Shown one piece after another: positions 16,370 through 26,525 of a DNA stretch of 64,000 nt. Numbering within the stretch: position 1 is the stretch's first letter; each line of letters opens with the position of its first letter. The stretch is taken from assembly GCF_001708445.1 (NCBI RefSeq), contig NZ_CP015637.1, forward strand, positions 1,117,001-1,181,000, given 5' to 3'. This DNA is from Pseudomonas fluorescens. GTDB lineage: Bacteria > Pseudomonadota > Gammaproteobacteria > Pseudomonadales > Pseudomonadaceae. Position numbers and translations under genes: made by a program. The notes under the pieces are model-generated. The model ran no database searches. It was not told the DNA's origin and saw nothing but the letters and a program-made list of their open reading frames with translations.

Positions 16370-17656
16370 ATGACGCAACCAACGCTTGCCCGCAGCTGGG
16401 TCGCCAGTGCCAATGGTCACCGCGACTTCCCCCTGCAAAACCTGCCGCTGGGCGTGTTCAGTATCCATGGCTCGGCACCGCGCAGTGGCGTGGCGATTGG
16501 CGACTGTATTCTCGACCTGCTGGCCGTGCGCGATGCGTTTGACGGCGAAGCGCTTCGCGCCGTCGATGCCACCACCGGCGGACAGTTGAATGCCTTCTTC
16601 GAACTGGGCCGTGGCCCGCGCATGGCCCTGCGCGAGCGCCTGTTGGAATTACTGGGGGAGGGCAGCCCGCTGCAAGCGCGTGAGGCCCAAGTGCTGCACC
16701 GCGCCGCCGATTGCCAGATGCACTTGCCGGCGAAGATCAACGACTACACCGACTTCTACGTCGGCATCGAGCATGCGCAGAATGTCGGCAAATTGTTCCG
16801 CCCCGACAACCCCTTGCTGCCCAACTACAAGTACGTGCCGATTGGTTATCACGGCCGCGCCTCGACCATTCGCCCCTCCGGCACCGACGTGCGTCGTCCC
16901 AAAGGCCAGACCTTGCCAGCCGGCCAGGCCGAGCCGACATTCGGTCCCTGCGCGCGCCTGGATTATGAGTTGGAGCTGGGTATCTGGATCGGCCAGGGCA
17001 ATGCGATGGGCGATTCGATTGCCATTGGCGATGCGGCAGACCACATCGCCGGTTTCTGCCTGCTCAACGACTGGTCGGCGCGGGATATCCAGGCCTGGGA
17101 ATACCAGCCGCTGGGGCCGTTCCTGTCCAAGAGCTTTATCACCAGCATCTCGCCCTGGGTGATCACGGCCGAAGCCCTGGAGCCGTTCCGCAAGGCACAA
17201 CCGGCGCGGCCTGAGGGTGACCCGCAACCGTTGCCGTACCTATTGGATCAACGCGACCAGGCGGCGGGCGCCTTCGATATCGAACTGGAAGTGCTGCTGA
17301 CCACGGCCGCGATGCGCGAACACAACCTGCCAGCCCATCGCCTGGCCCTGAGCAACACCCTGCATATGTACTGGACCGTCGCGCAATTGGTGGCGCACCA
17401 CAGCGTCAACGGCTGCCAGTTGCAGGCCGGTGACCTGTTCGGTTCGGGCACGTTGTCCGGGCCCGAAGCCGGGCAGTTCGGCAGCCTGCTGGAGATGACC
17501 GAGGGCGGTAAGAAAGGGGTCGAACTGCCTTCCGGCGAGGTGCGCCGATTCCTCGAGGACGGCGACGAAGTCATCCTGCGCGCCCGCTGCGGCCGCGAAG
17601 GCTTTGCGTCCATCGGGTTTGGCGAATGCCGTGGCACCGTGGTTGCGGCGCGCTAG
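16370..17656 (+). CDS. hmgB: fumarylacetoacetase
   Basis: A 428-residue fumarylacetoacetate hydrolase (FahA), the last step of the homogentisate pathway, giving fumarate and acetoacetate. N-terminal domain (PLQNLPLGVFSIHG) then the catalytic FAH domain with INDYTDFYVGIEHAQNVGKL, PIGYHGRASTIRPSG, DYELELGIWIG and FCLLNDWSARDIQAWEYQPL, which carry the Ca/Mg-binding acidic residues and the catalytic His. It begins three bases after the hmgA stop, indicating a shared transcript. The symbol hmgB follows P. putida usage; fahA is the general name. Confidence 0.97.
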   Translation: MTQPTLARSWVASANGHRDFPLQNLPLGVFSIHGSAPRSGVAIGDCILDLLAVRDAFDGEALRAVDATTGGQLNAFFELGRGPRMALRERLLELLGEGSPLQAREAQVLHRAADCQMHLPAKINDYTDFYVGIEHAQNVGKLFRPDNPLLPNYKYVPIGYHGRASTIRPSGTDVRRPKGQTLPAGQAEPTFGPCARLDYELELGIWIGQGNAMGDSIAIGDAADHIAGFCLLNDWSARDIQAWEYQPLGPFLSKSFITSISPWVITAEALEPFRKAQPARPEGDPQPLPYLLDQRDQAAGAFDIELEVLLTTAAMREHNLPAHRLALSNTLHMYWTVAQLVAHHSVNGCQLQAGDLFGSGTLSGPEAGQFGSLLEMTEGGKKGVELPSGEVRRFLEDGDEVILRARCGREGFASIGFGECRGTVVAAR

Positions 17657-17668
17657 GAGGGCAGGGCA

Positions 17669-18304
17669 ATGGAACTTTATACCTACTACCGCTCCACCGC
17701 ATCGTACCGGGTGCGTATTGCCCTGGCCCTCAAGGGCCTGGATTACAGCGCTGTACCGGTCAACCTGCTGGTGCCGCCTGGCGGTGCCAATCACCAGCCC
17801 GCGTACCTGGCGATCAACCCGCAAGGCCGTGTGCCGGCCTTGCGCACGGATGACGGCGAGCTGTTGATTCAATCCCTGGCGATCATCGAGTACCTGGAGG
17901 AACGTTATCCACAGGTGCCGCTGCTGGCGCAGGACCTGGCGACCCGTGCCCATGCGCGCGGGGTGGCTTCGATCATCGGCTGCGATATCCACCCGCTGCA
18001 CAACTCCAGTACCCAGAACCTGCTGCGCCAGTGGGGGCATGACGAGGCTCAAGTGCTGGAATGGATCGGTCATTGGATCAGCCAGGGCCTGGCTGCCGTC
18101 GAGCAGTTGATTGGCGATCAGGGTTTTTGCTTTGGCGAGCAGCCGGGGCTGGCGGATGTGTTCTTGATCCCGCAGTTGTACGCGGCGCAGCGTTTCAAGG
18201 TCCCACTGGCGGCGTACCCGCGCATCGGGCGAGTGGCGGCGTTGGCGGAGCAACATCCGGCGTTTGTGCAGGCGCATCCGGCGAACCAACCTGATACCCC
18301 ATGA
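17669..18304 (+). CDS. hmgC: maleylacetoacetate isomerase (zeta-class GST)
   Basis: A 211-residue glutathione-dependent isomerase (maiA/hmgC) converting maleylacetoacetate to fumarylacetoacetate, the step between the two preceding enzymes. The zeta-class signature YTYYRSTASYRVRIALALKG is at the N-terminus, with the glutathione-binding NPQGRVPAL and LIQSLAIIEYLEE. A C-terminal helical domain follows (GFCFGEQPGLADVFLIPQLY). GGAGGG is nine bases upstream of the ATG. It is the last gene of the hmg operon. Confidence 0.96.
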   Translation: MELYTYYRSTASYRVRIALALKGLDYSAVPVNLLVPPGGANHQPAYLAINPQGRVPALRTDDGELLIQSLAIIEYLEERYPQVPLLAQDLATRAHARGVASIIGCDIHPLHNSSTQNLLRQWGHDEAQVLEWIGHWISQGLAAVEQLIGDQGFCFGEQPGLADVFLIPQLYAAQRFKVPLAAYPRIGRVAALAEQHPAFVQAHPANQPDTP

Positions 18305-18385
18305 CGCTGGAGACTTGTATAGAGCACTGGTGGCCCCTAAATCACTGATAGCCAGCCCGATACTGCATTTACAGCGAGCAATATC

Positions 18386-18573
18386 GCTGTGGCGAGCGGG
18401 CTTGTTGTGGCCGATGTGTTTTTAACTGACACACCGCGGTGCCTGGTTTTGGGGCTGCTGCGCAGCCCAACGCGGGGCAAGCCCGCTCGCCACAACAAGT
18501 CCGCACGCCACAGGCCAGCCCGCTCGCCACAGTTACGGTGTTCTGCCTTAACTGAACGGCATTCGGGCTTGCC
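18386..18573. repeat. REP family A doublet with decayed left arm, tail copies and CCTAATGCC unit
   Basis: The right arm is intact (GGGGCTGCTGCGCAGCCCAA, CGCGGGGCAAGCCCGCTCGC), the left arm is reduced to TGTGGCGAGCGGGCTTGT. Tail copies follow at 18495-18535. GCCTTAACTGAACGGCATT near 18551-18569 is the reverse of the unit seen at 7734 and 12477. Confidence 0.75.
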
Positions 18574-18662
18574 ACAATCACTGTTACCGAATCGGAAATG
18601 ATGCATCTTGCGATTTGCGCTTTCTCTCGGCGCGTCCTCCCATTATCCTTGCCGCAATAAAC

Positions 18663-18674
18663 TGAAACGTTTCA
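18663..18674. promoter_or_regulatory. LacI-family-type operator palindrome
   Basis: TGAAACGTTTCA is a perfect 12-base palindrome of the type bound by Cra/FruR-like LacI-family proteins. It lies 212 bases upstream of gcd. Regulator identity is inferred. Confidence 0.4.
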
Positions 18675-18764
18675 CTCTCCGGTCGACCCCATCTTGCCGA
18701 ATTCCCCTCGCAACAGAGACAGCGCTGTCTTGCACCGACCTGCGCCTGGGTATAAATCGCCCGC

Positions 18765-18789
18765 CTGTGGATAACCCAGTTATCCACAG
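18765..18789. promoter_or_regulatory. inverted pair of perfect DnaA boxes
   Basis: CTGTGGATAAC, three bases, then GTTATCCACAG. Each arm contains the DnaA consensus TTATCCACA (18766-18774 reverse, 18780-18788 forward). It sits about 97 bases before the gcd start. Confidence 0.5.
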
Positions 18790-18885
18790 AAAAACCGAAT
18801 GAACGCTGAACCAAGCCCGCGCCGAATCGTCATCTACAGTGAAGCACGGGGTTACATAATTCCAACGTAACGGAGAAACACAACT

Positions 18886-21297
18886 ATGAGCACTGACGGT
18901 GCCTCAAGTCCAAGTCGCCTGCTGCCCAGGCTGCTTGGAGTCTTGCTGCTGATCATGGGCCTGGCCTTGCTGGCCGGGGGTATCAAGCTGACGATGCTCG
19001 GCGGGTCGCTGTACTACCTGCTGGCCGGTATCGGCATCACCTTGACCGGCCTCTTGCTGCTGGCCACCCGCCGCGCTGCGCTGGGCCTGTACGCACTGGT
19101 GCTGTTCGCCAGCACCGTGTGGGCACTTTGGGAAGTCGGCCTGGACTGGTGGCAACTGGTGCCGCGCCTGGCACTGCTGTTCGCCCTGGGTATCGTCATG
19201 TTGCTCCCATGGTTTCGCCGTCCGTTGCTGCGTGGCCAACCGGCCCCGCTGGGTACCGGCGCGCTGAGCGTGGCCGTGGTACTGGCGGGCGCCGCAGCCA
19301 TCGCCAGCCAGTTCACCAACCCCGGTGAGATCAAAGGCCAGTTGGACCGCGACGCGGTACCGGGCATGGCCAGTGCGGCACCGGCCCAGGCCGATGGCGA
19401 CTGGAACTCCTACGGTCGTTCCGCCTATGGCGATCGCTACTCGCCCCTGGCGCAGATCACAGCGGAAAACGCCCATAAGCTGGTCCCGGCGTGGACCTAC
19501 CGCACCGGCGACATCCCCGGCCCGAACGACCCGGGTGAGACCACGGCGGAAAACACCCCGCTGAAAGTCAACGGCATGCTCTACGTATGCACCCCGCACA
19601 GCCAAGTCATCGCCCTCGACCCGGATACCGGCAAGGAAATCTGGCGTTTCGATCCGAAGATCAGCACCGAAGGTGCCGAGAACTTCAAGGGTTGGGCGCA
19701 CATGACCTGCCGTGGCGTGTCGTATCACGATGACGCCGTCTACGCGTCCGAGCAGAGCCCCACCGGCAGCGCCAGCCCCGCCGTCGCGCCGAATGCCTGC
19801 CCGAAACGCATCTTCGTACCGACGGCCGACACACGCCTGATCGCCCTGAACGCCGACACCGGCAAGGTGTGCGAAGACTTCGGTGACAAAGGCCAGGTCG
19901 ACCTGCGTGCCAATATCGGCAGCTTCGCCCCAGGCGGTTACTACTCCACGTCGCCACCGGCCGTGACCAAGAACCTGGTGGTGATCGGCGGCCACGTCAC
20001 CGACAACGTCTCCACCGACGAACCCAGCGGCGTGATCCGCGCGTTCGACGTGCACACCGGCAAGCTGGTGTGGAACTGGGACAGCGGCAACCCCGACGAC
20101 ACCACGCCGCTGGCCGAGGGCAAGACCTACACCCGCAACTCGCCGAACATGTGGTCCATGTTCGCCGTGGATGAAAAGCTCGGCATGCTCTACCTGCCGA
20201 TGGGCAACCAGATGCCTGACCAATACGGCGGCGACCGTACCGAAGACTCGGAAAAATACAGCGCCGGCCTGACAGCCCTGGACATCGACAGCGGCCATGT
20301 GAAGTGGACCTTCCAGTTCACCCACCATGACCTGTGGGACATGGACGTGGGCGGCCAGCCTTCGCTGATCGACATCAAGACCGCTGAAGGCGTGAAGCAA
20401 GCGGTGATGGCGTCGACCAAGCAAGGCAGCATCTACGTCCTGGACCGCGCAACCGGCCAGCCGGTGGTGCCGATCCACGAAGTGGCAGTGCCGCAAGGCG
20501 CAGTCGCTGGCGACCATACCTCGCCGACCCAACCGAAGTCCGACCTGAACTTCATGCCACCGCCGCTCAAAGAGCGCGACATGTGGGGCGTGACACCGTT
20601 CGACCAACTGCTGTGCCGTATCGACTTCAAGTCCCTGCGCTACGACGGGGCTTTCACTCCGCCATCGCTGCAAGGTTCGATCGTGTACCCAGGTAACTTC
20701 GGCGTGTTCGACTGGGGTGGCATTTCCGTCGACCCGGTACGCCAGATTGCCTTCGTGAACCCAAGCTACATGGCGTTCAAATCGAAACTGATCCCGGCCG
20801 CCGATATCGCCAAGCAAGGCCCGCGCATCAGCGAAACCCAAGGCGTACAGCCGAACAAAGGCGCGCCCTACGGCGTGATCCTCGAAGCCATGCTGTCGCC
20901 CATGGGCCTGCCGTGCCAGGCACCGGCGTGGGGATATGTGGCAGCGGTCGACCTGACCACCCACAAAACCATCTGGATGCACAAGAACGGTACCGTGCGC
21001 GACAGCTCGCCCGTGCCAATCCCCCTGACCATGGGCGTGCCTAGCCTGGGCGGCACCTTCACCACCGCCGGTGGCGTGGCGTTCCTCAGCGGTACCCTCG
21101 ACCAGTACCTGCGTGCCTATGACGTGAAAAACGGCAAGCAACTGTGGGAAGGTCGCCTGCCAGCCGGCGCGCAAACCACCCCGATGACCTACACCGGCAA
21201 GGACGGCAAGCAATACGTGCTGGTCATGGCCGGCGGTCACGGTTCCCTGGGCACCAAGCAGGGTGACTACGTGATGGCGTTCAAACTGCCGGATTAA
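18886..21297 (+). CDS. gcd: PQQ-dependent membrane glucose dehydrogenase
   Basis: An 803-residue inner-membrane quinoprotein that oxidises glucose to gluconolactone in the periplasm and passes electrons to ubiquinone. The first 145 residues hold about five membrane segments (LLGVLLLIMGLALLAGG, YYLLAGIGITLTGLLLL, LALLFALGIVMLLPW and others). The PQQ beta-propeller follows (DWNSYGRSAYGDRYSPLAQI, then WTYRTGDIPG, QFTHHDLWDMDVGGQPSL, GGHGSLGTKQGDYVMAF at the end). Length is normal for Gcd. In Pseudomonas it drives periplasmic gluconate formation and mineral phosphate solubilisation. The gene stands alone, followed by a strong terminator. Confidence 0.96.
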   Translation: MSTDGASSPSRLLPRLLGVLLLIMGLALLAGGIKLTMLGGSLYYLLAGIGITLTGLLLLATRRAALGLYALVLFASTVWALWEVGLDWWQLVPRLALLFALGIVMLLPWFRRPLLRGQPAPLGTGALSVAVVLAGAAAIASQFTNPGEIKGQLDRDAVPGMASAAPAQADGDWNSYGRSAYGDRYSPLAQITAENAHKLVPAWTYRTGDIPGPNDPGETTAENTPLKVNGMLYVCTPHSQVIALDPDTGKEIWRFDPKISTEGAENFKGWAHMTCRGVSYHDDAVYASEQSPTGSASPAVAPNACPKRIFVPTADTRLIALNADTGKVCEDFGDKGQVDLRANIGSFAPGGYYSTSPPAVTKNLVVIGGHVTDNVSTDEPSGVIRAFDVHTGKLVWNWDSGNPDDTTPLAEGKTYTRNSPNMWSMFAVDEKLGMLYLPMGNQMPDQYGGDRTEDSEKYSAGLTALDIDSGHVKWTFQFTHHDLWDMDVGGQPSLIDIKTAEGVKQAVMASTKQGSIYVLDRATGQPVVPIHEVAVPQGAVAGDHTSPTQPKSDLNFMPPPLKERDMWGVTPFDQLLCRIDFKSLRYDGAFTPPSLQGSIVYPGNFGVFDWGGISVDPVRQIAFVNPSYMAFKSKLIPAADIAKQGPRISETQGVQPNKGAPYGVILEAMLSPMGLPCQAPAWGYVAAVDLTTHKTIWMHKNGTVRDSSPVPIPLTMGVPSLGGTFTTAGGVAFLSGTLDQYLRAYDVKNGKQLWEGRLPAGAQTTPMTYTGKDGKQYVLVMAGGHGSLGTKQGDYVMAFKLPD

Positions 21298-21318
21298 GCT
21301 GTATCGGCGGCAAACCAA

Positions 21319-21349
21319 GGCGGCTACCCTCACAGGTAGCCGCCTTTTT
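21319..21349 (+). terminator. intrinsic terminator after gcd
   Basis: Ten-base stem GGCGGCTACC / GGTAGCCGCC with a six-base loop followed by TTTTT, 21 bases after the gcd stop. Confidence 0.92.
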
Positions 21350-21400
21350 CATGAGCGAAGAAAATCAAAATATGGGAGAGGCGGTGGACTGCACCCGTCG

Positions 21401-23797
21401 TTATAGCGGTACCCGCTCGCGCCGCATCCACATCTCGAACGCCATGGCACTGAGCGGCCGGCTGATCAGATAGCCCTGGGCAGTGTCGCAATGCCACAGT
21501 TTGAGCAGCTTGAGGCTCGGCTCGAACTCCACCCCTTCGGCCACCACCTTGAGCCCCAGGTTGTGGCTCATTTCGATGGTGGAACGCACGATCACCCCAT
21601 CGCCACTGGTGCTGTCGAGGTTGCGTACAAAGGACTGGTCGATTTTCAACTCCTGCACCGGCAAGCGCTGCAATTGCGCCAACGACGAATAACCGGTGCC
21701 GAAGTCATCCACCGACAGGCTGATGCCGCAACCACGCAACCGGTCCAGCACACTGAGGGCCTGTTGCGGGTTGTGCATGATCGCGCTTTCGGTGATCTCG
21801 AAAATCAACTGCTGGGCCAATACGCCGTATTGCAGCAGCAAGGTGGTGACTCGAGTGGCCAGGTCATCATCGCCCAGGTCATCCACCGAAATATTCACCG
21901 ACAGCTGGATCGATATACCGCGCTGTGCCCATTCACCCACCTGGCGGATGGCTTCTTCGATCACCCACTGGGTCAGGCCGCGCATGCTGCCGGTGCGCTC
22001 GGCCAAGGGGATGAATTCGGCCGGAGACACCAGGCCCAGGCTCGGGTGCTGCCAACGCAGCAGGGCTTCGGCCTGGCGCACGTCGCCCTGTTTGAGATCG
22101 AGCTTGGGCTGGTAGCAGAGGAACAGTTCGCCTTCGACGGCGGCCCGGCGCAAGTCGCGGATCAAGGTGATCTGACGTTGGTGCGCAAGGTCGCGGTCCT
22201 GCTGGTAGATCTGCAGGTAGCCTGGCAGCGCTGCCGCATCGTGACGAGCGATGGCGGCGCGACCGATCAACTCTTCCACCTGCTGGCCATCGGCGGGGTA
22301 CGCAGCGATACCGATACTTACTTCGTGACGCAGTTCGTCATTGCCAATGCGTTGGGGCTCGGTGAGCAGTGCATACAGCCGGTCGGCGCGGGCCACGGCG
22401 CGGTCGATCTCGGTGTTTTCCAGCAGCAGCAGAAATTCGCTGCCGGTGATGCGCGCGGCCGTGTCGCAGGCCAACAGGCTCATGGACAGACAGCGGCTGG
22501 CTTCGCGCAGCATTTCCTCGACGCCCTCGGGACCGAAGCCTTCGTTGATCACCCGGTAGTTCTCGATGCCCAGGTACAGCAACACCACCGGCCGCCTTGC
22601 ACTGATCGCACTGCCCAGGCGCTCCATGGCCAGGGCGCGGTTGGGCAGGCCGGTCAGCGGGTCATGCAAGGCGTTATGCGCCAGTTGCCGCTCGCGCACG
22701 GCGATACCGCTTTGCATGGCGTTGAAGGCGCGGGCCAGCAGGCCGAACTCGTCGTGGCTACGCACCCGCACCGGCGTGCGGTAATCACCGGCACCAATGC
22801 GTCCGGCCGCCTCCACCAGCGCATTGAGCGGTCGTGACACACGGCGCGCCAGGAACAGCGCGCCGGCCAATGACACCAGCAGCACCGCCAGGGCAATCCC
22901 GAGGAACTGCCGGTCCAGCGGAGCAAAGGACTCCAGCGCATGGTCCAGCGGACTTTGCAGCAGCACGCGCACGTCATCGCCATCGCCATCGCCGTTATTG
23001 GCCAGCGGCAGCACTTGGCTGAGCACGCGTTGCCCGTAAAACAACGTGATCTGTGCGTCACGTTCGAGGTGTGTGTCGCGCAACAGGTTGAACACAGTGG
23101 CCTGGTAGGCGTCGGGCTGGGTGCTGAACAGCGTGCCGGGACGGCCGTCCTGCACACTGAGAAACGACACCTCAAGGTTGCTCATGGAGCGCAATTCATG
23201 GGCGAACCCTTTGTCCATGGGGAAGCCCATGACCACTCGGGCAATGGGCAACGGGTCGAGCACTTCATCCTGCACCAGCAGGTAGGGTCGCCCGTCCATG
23301 GCCACGATCAACATCTGCAAGCCACTGCGCCGTGCCTGGCGCAACGCCGCATCGTAGGGAAACAGCTGACCGCGACTCAGCAGCGGCAAGGTACTGGCGA
23401 TCACCTTGCCGTCGAGCCCCAGCACAAACACCTGGCTGGAACGGATACCGCTGCCGTGGCGGCGCACGGCGGCCAGAATCGGTGTGGCCTGGCCCTCGGC
23501 CACGGCTTGCTTGAAGGGGCCATCGGCGGTCAGCCAATCCAGCCCGTATTGCAGGCGGCGACCCCGCAGTTCCAGCAGGCGTTCGAAGACCTGGCTGCCG
23601 GTCTTCAACTGGACCTGGGCCTGGTTTTCCACAGCCTGGGAGGTGGCGGCCTTGACGGCGAGGTAGGTGGCGCCGACCACCACCAGCAGCAGCAACACCA
23701 GCACTCCGGCGATACGAGTTTGAAACGTGTGGCGCCACGCCATTGCCGTGCCCTCTGGCAGCGTTCGTCGTTTTATGCCACTGCGTCCCTGTGTCAT
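21401..23797 (-). CDS. membrane GGDEF/EAL protein, degenerate GGDEF
   Basis: A 798-residue inner-membrane c-di-GMP protein. A membrane segment near 26-48 (IAGVLVLLLLVVVGATYLAV) is followed by a periplasmic sensor of about 240 residues, a second membrane segment (FLGIALAVLLVSLAGALFLA), a HAMP linker (RRVSRPLNALVEAAGRIGAG), a GGDEF domain and an EAL domain. The GGDEF active site reads RITGSEF instead of RxGGDEF, so cyclase activity is unlikely. The EAL domain keeps EALLRWQHP, NISVDDL, FEITESAIM, DDFGTGYSSL and KIDQSFV, so phosphodiesterase activity is likely. The gene is monocistronic. A second ATG at codon 19 is a possible start. Confidence 0.92.
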   Translation of the reverse strand: MTQGRSGIKRRTLPEGTAMAWRHTFQTRIAGVLVLLLLVVVGATYLAVKAATSQAVENQAQVQLKTGSQVFERLLELRGRRLQYGLDWLTADGPFKQAVAEGQATPILAAVRRHGSGIRSSQVFVLGLDGKVIASTLPLLSRGQLFPYDAALRQARRSGLQMLIVAMDGRPYLLVQDEVLDPLPIARVVMGFPMDKGFAHELRSMSNLEVSFLSVQDGRPGTLFSTQPDAYQATVFNLLRDTHLERDAQITLFYGQRVLSQVLPLANNGDGDGDDVRVLLQSPLDHALESFAPLDRQFLGIALAVLLVSLAGALFLARRVSRPLNALVEAAGRIGAGDYRTPVRVRSHDEFGLLARAFNAMQSGIAVRERQLAHNALHDPLTGLPNRALAMERLGSAISARRPVVLLYLGIENYRVINEGFGPEGVEEMLREASRCLSMSLLACDTAARITGSEFLLLLENTEIDRAVARADRLYALLTEPQRIGNDELRHEVSIGIAAYPADGQQVEELIGRAAIARHDAAALPGYLQIYQQDRDLAHQRQITLIRDLRRAAVEGELFLCYQPKLDLKQGDVRQAEALLRWQHPSLGLVSPAEFIPLAERTGSMRGLTQWVIEEAIRQVGEWAQRGISIQLSVNISVDDLGDDDLATRVTTLLLQYGVLAQQLIFEITESAIMHNPQQALSVLDRLRGCGISLSVDDFGTGYSSLAQLQRLPVQELKIDQSFVRNLDSTSGDGVIVRSTIEMSHNLGLKVVAEGVEFEPSLKLLKLWHCDTAQGYLISRPLSAMAFEMWMRRERVPL

Positions 23798-23830
23798 AGC
23801 GCGTCCCTCGCGAACTGCTGACCTGGCGTC

Positions 23831-23858
23831 AAAAAAATATCCATCGTCGATGGATATT
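23831..23858 (-). terminator. AT-rich intrinsic terminator of the leftward catabolic operon
   Basis: On the minus strand, the arms AATATCCATCG and CGATGGATATT are separated by one base and followed by seven T. It lies about 100 bases after the stop of the solute-binding-like gene and before the GGDEF/EAL start. Confidence 0.65.
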
Positions 23859-23954
23859 CAGTTTTAGCAGATTAGCTGGGAGCAAGGACAAGTGCACCCA
23901 ATAAAACCGGGGACTTCGCTGTCATTTTATTGGCGACAAACGTTGGGCGGGCCG

Positions 23955-25123
23955 TCAGCCACGGGCGCGCATAAAGTCCCCCCAACGACGCACCAGGTAG
24001 TTGTGCTCATCCATCACCGAGTTCCACACGGCGATATGCCCCATGCGTTGCTCATAGGAACCGCCGTCGCGCACTTCGCCGATATCAATCAGCGGCAAGC
24101 CATCGCTGCCGAGCAATTCCTCACGGGCAGGTTTGCCGGCATACCAGTAATCCCATTCGGCGCTGCTCAGGTGGTCGCGACTGCGCGCCGGGTTGCCGAT
24201 GTAGTAACCCTGGCGCGCCATCACCGCGCCCGGCCAACCGGACAACCACCAATTGAGATACGCATATGCCGCATCCAGCACCGCCCCCTGGGCATGCCGC
24301 GACAGGGACAGGCCGCCGAACCAGGCGCGATAGCCTTCGCGGGGCACCGCCAGACGGTACTTCACCCCCGCCCGGTGCAAGCGCATCAACGTGGGCGACC
24401 ACAGGCTCTGGATATCGATGCTCGGGCTGAGCATCAATTGCGCGGCTTCTTCATCGTCCGACCAGAACGCCGCGAAGTGCCCTTCCTTCTGCTTGCGCAC
24501 CAGAATGTCAGCGAGTACATCGATCTCTTCGATGCTCATGTTGCCGATGTCCTTGAACGTCGCCAGCCCGGCGCCCTGCACCGCCAGCGCGGCGTCCAGG
24601 GCGCCGATGGCGGCGTCGCTTTGCAACGCGGTGCGCGCGCTCCAGGCGGGGTCGAGCAGCCAGCCCCAGCTTTCATTGCCGTGGCTGAACCCTTCGGGCA
24701 GGCGCTCGGGGCGGTAGGCAAAGCTGTCGGCATTGTGGGTCAGGGGCAACATGCTGATGCGTTCGGTGACGGTGCTGCCGAGGCTGCCGTCGTGCTGTAC
24801 GAACAGGCGCTCGCTGGGCACGCTGCCGCTGCCCAGGCGGTCATGGGCCGAAAGGCGGCCACGCTTGGGCAGGTCGTTGATCTCGTGCCACAGGGCGATG
24901 CGCCGGGTGTCGATGGGCTGGATTGCCCGCGCCGGCCACACGAAGTCGACGTTGTGGAACCACTGGTCATACAGGTCGTAGCTATCGGGCTGCATCACTG
25001 CGATGCGCTGGGCCTGTTCGACATCGTGCACCTGGTACACCAGGCGAATGCCCAACTCCTGTTCGGCCCGCACACGCAGGCATTCGAGCAGCGTTACCGA
25101 CGTACCGAGCACGCGCAATGTGA

Positions 25124-25127
<4 letters not shown>
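23955..25127 (-). CDS. leaderless solute-binding-like protein coupled to CobW GTPase
   Basis: A 390-residue protein resembling polyamine-type (PotD/PotF-like) extracellular solute-binding proteins in its overall pattern: domain I start ITLRVLGTSVTLLECLRVRA, ligand-region segments DSYDLYDQWFHNVDFVWP and GNESWGWLLDPAWSA, hinge DAAYAYLNWWLSGWPGAVMA. It has no signal peptide, so it should be cytoplasmic, and no ABC permease or ATPase is nearby. The ATG at 25127 overlaps the CobW stop as ATGA, giving translational coupling; the frame continues upstream to 25418 but only inside cobW. It is the last gene of the leftward operon. Function is unknown; a ligand-sensing or enzyme-associated role is more consistent than transport. 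Confidence 0.75.
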
Positions 25128-26098
<971 letters not shown>

Positions 26099-26114
26099 AT
26101 TTATCTCCGCACCC

Positions 26115-26216
26115 TGTAGGAGCGAGCTTGCTCGCGAAAAACTCACAGGCGCCGCGTTCATTCAGGAAACATGCGTTATCGTTGACGTTTTTCGCGAGCA
26201 AGCTCGCTCCTACAGG
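26115..26216. repeat. REP family B inverted doublet
   Basis: Two inverted copies of CTGTAGGAGCGAGCTTGCTC(GCGAA) enclosing about 45 bases. It lies between cobW and the small CxxC gene, and its right arm provides the stop codon of the latter. Confidence 0.88.
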
Positions 26217-26512
26217 GGGCTGTTTTCCAAGTGATCGAGCAGTTGGGGGTCGAGGGGATCCAGCGGGCGACCGAGCATGGTTTCGGCCGCCTGCCAGAGT
26301 TGATCCAGCCCGCTGGCCAGTGCCTGTTTACCGGTAGCGCCCAGCAGCAGGTAGGACGCCCCCTGAAAGTCTTCGACCTTGAGCCGGAACGCCGCCAGTA
26401 CCTGGTTGATCGCGGCGATCCGGCGCAGGCGTTCTCGGCGCCGGGGCAGCTCGTCGCCCAGGGGGTCGCTCCAGTGCAGGTCTTCGCCGAGCAGTCCGCA
26501 GAGTCCGCACAT
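26210..26512 (-). CDS. small CxxC protein of unknown function
   Basis: A 100-residue acidic soluble protein beginning MCGLCGLLGEDLHWSDP. The Cys2/Cys5 pair with a nearby His suggests metal binding. The rest is helical (RRERLRRIAAINQVLAAFRL, QALASGLDQLWQAAETMLG). It starts 13 bases after the SDR stop and is followed by a REP and the CobW gene, so it appears to belong to the metal-handling end of the operon. I do not recognise a named family. Its TAG stop (26210-26212) is part of the REP sequence CTGTAGGAGCG, so the C-terminus may have been changed by repeat insertion. Confidence 0.78.
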   Translation of the reverse strand: MCGLCGLLGEDLHWSDPLGDELPRRRERLRRIAAINQVLAAFRLKVEDFQGASYLLLGATGKQALASGLDQLWQAAETMLGRPLDPLDPQLLDHLENSPL

Positions 26513-26525
26513 GGTTATCGCCCGC

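Larger units (their letters stand above)
18305..18885. promoter_or_regulatory. gap with REP repeats and the gcd upstream region
   Basis: The left half (18386-18573) is REP family A plus tail copies and a reverse CCTAATGCC unit. The right half is the gcd upstream region, with a LacI-type palindrome (18663-18674) and a pair of inverted DnaA boxes (18765-18789). GGAGAA precedes the gcd ATG. No gene is visible. Confidence 0.6.

Noticed and set aside
23831..23858. 23-base palindrome as an operator of the GGDEF/EAL gene
   Set aside because: The seven-T run on the minus strand and the position after the leftward operon fit a terminator better.
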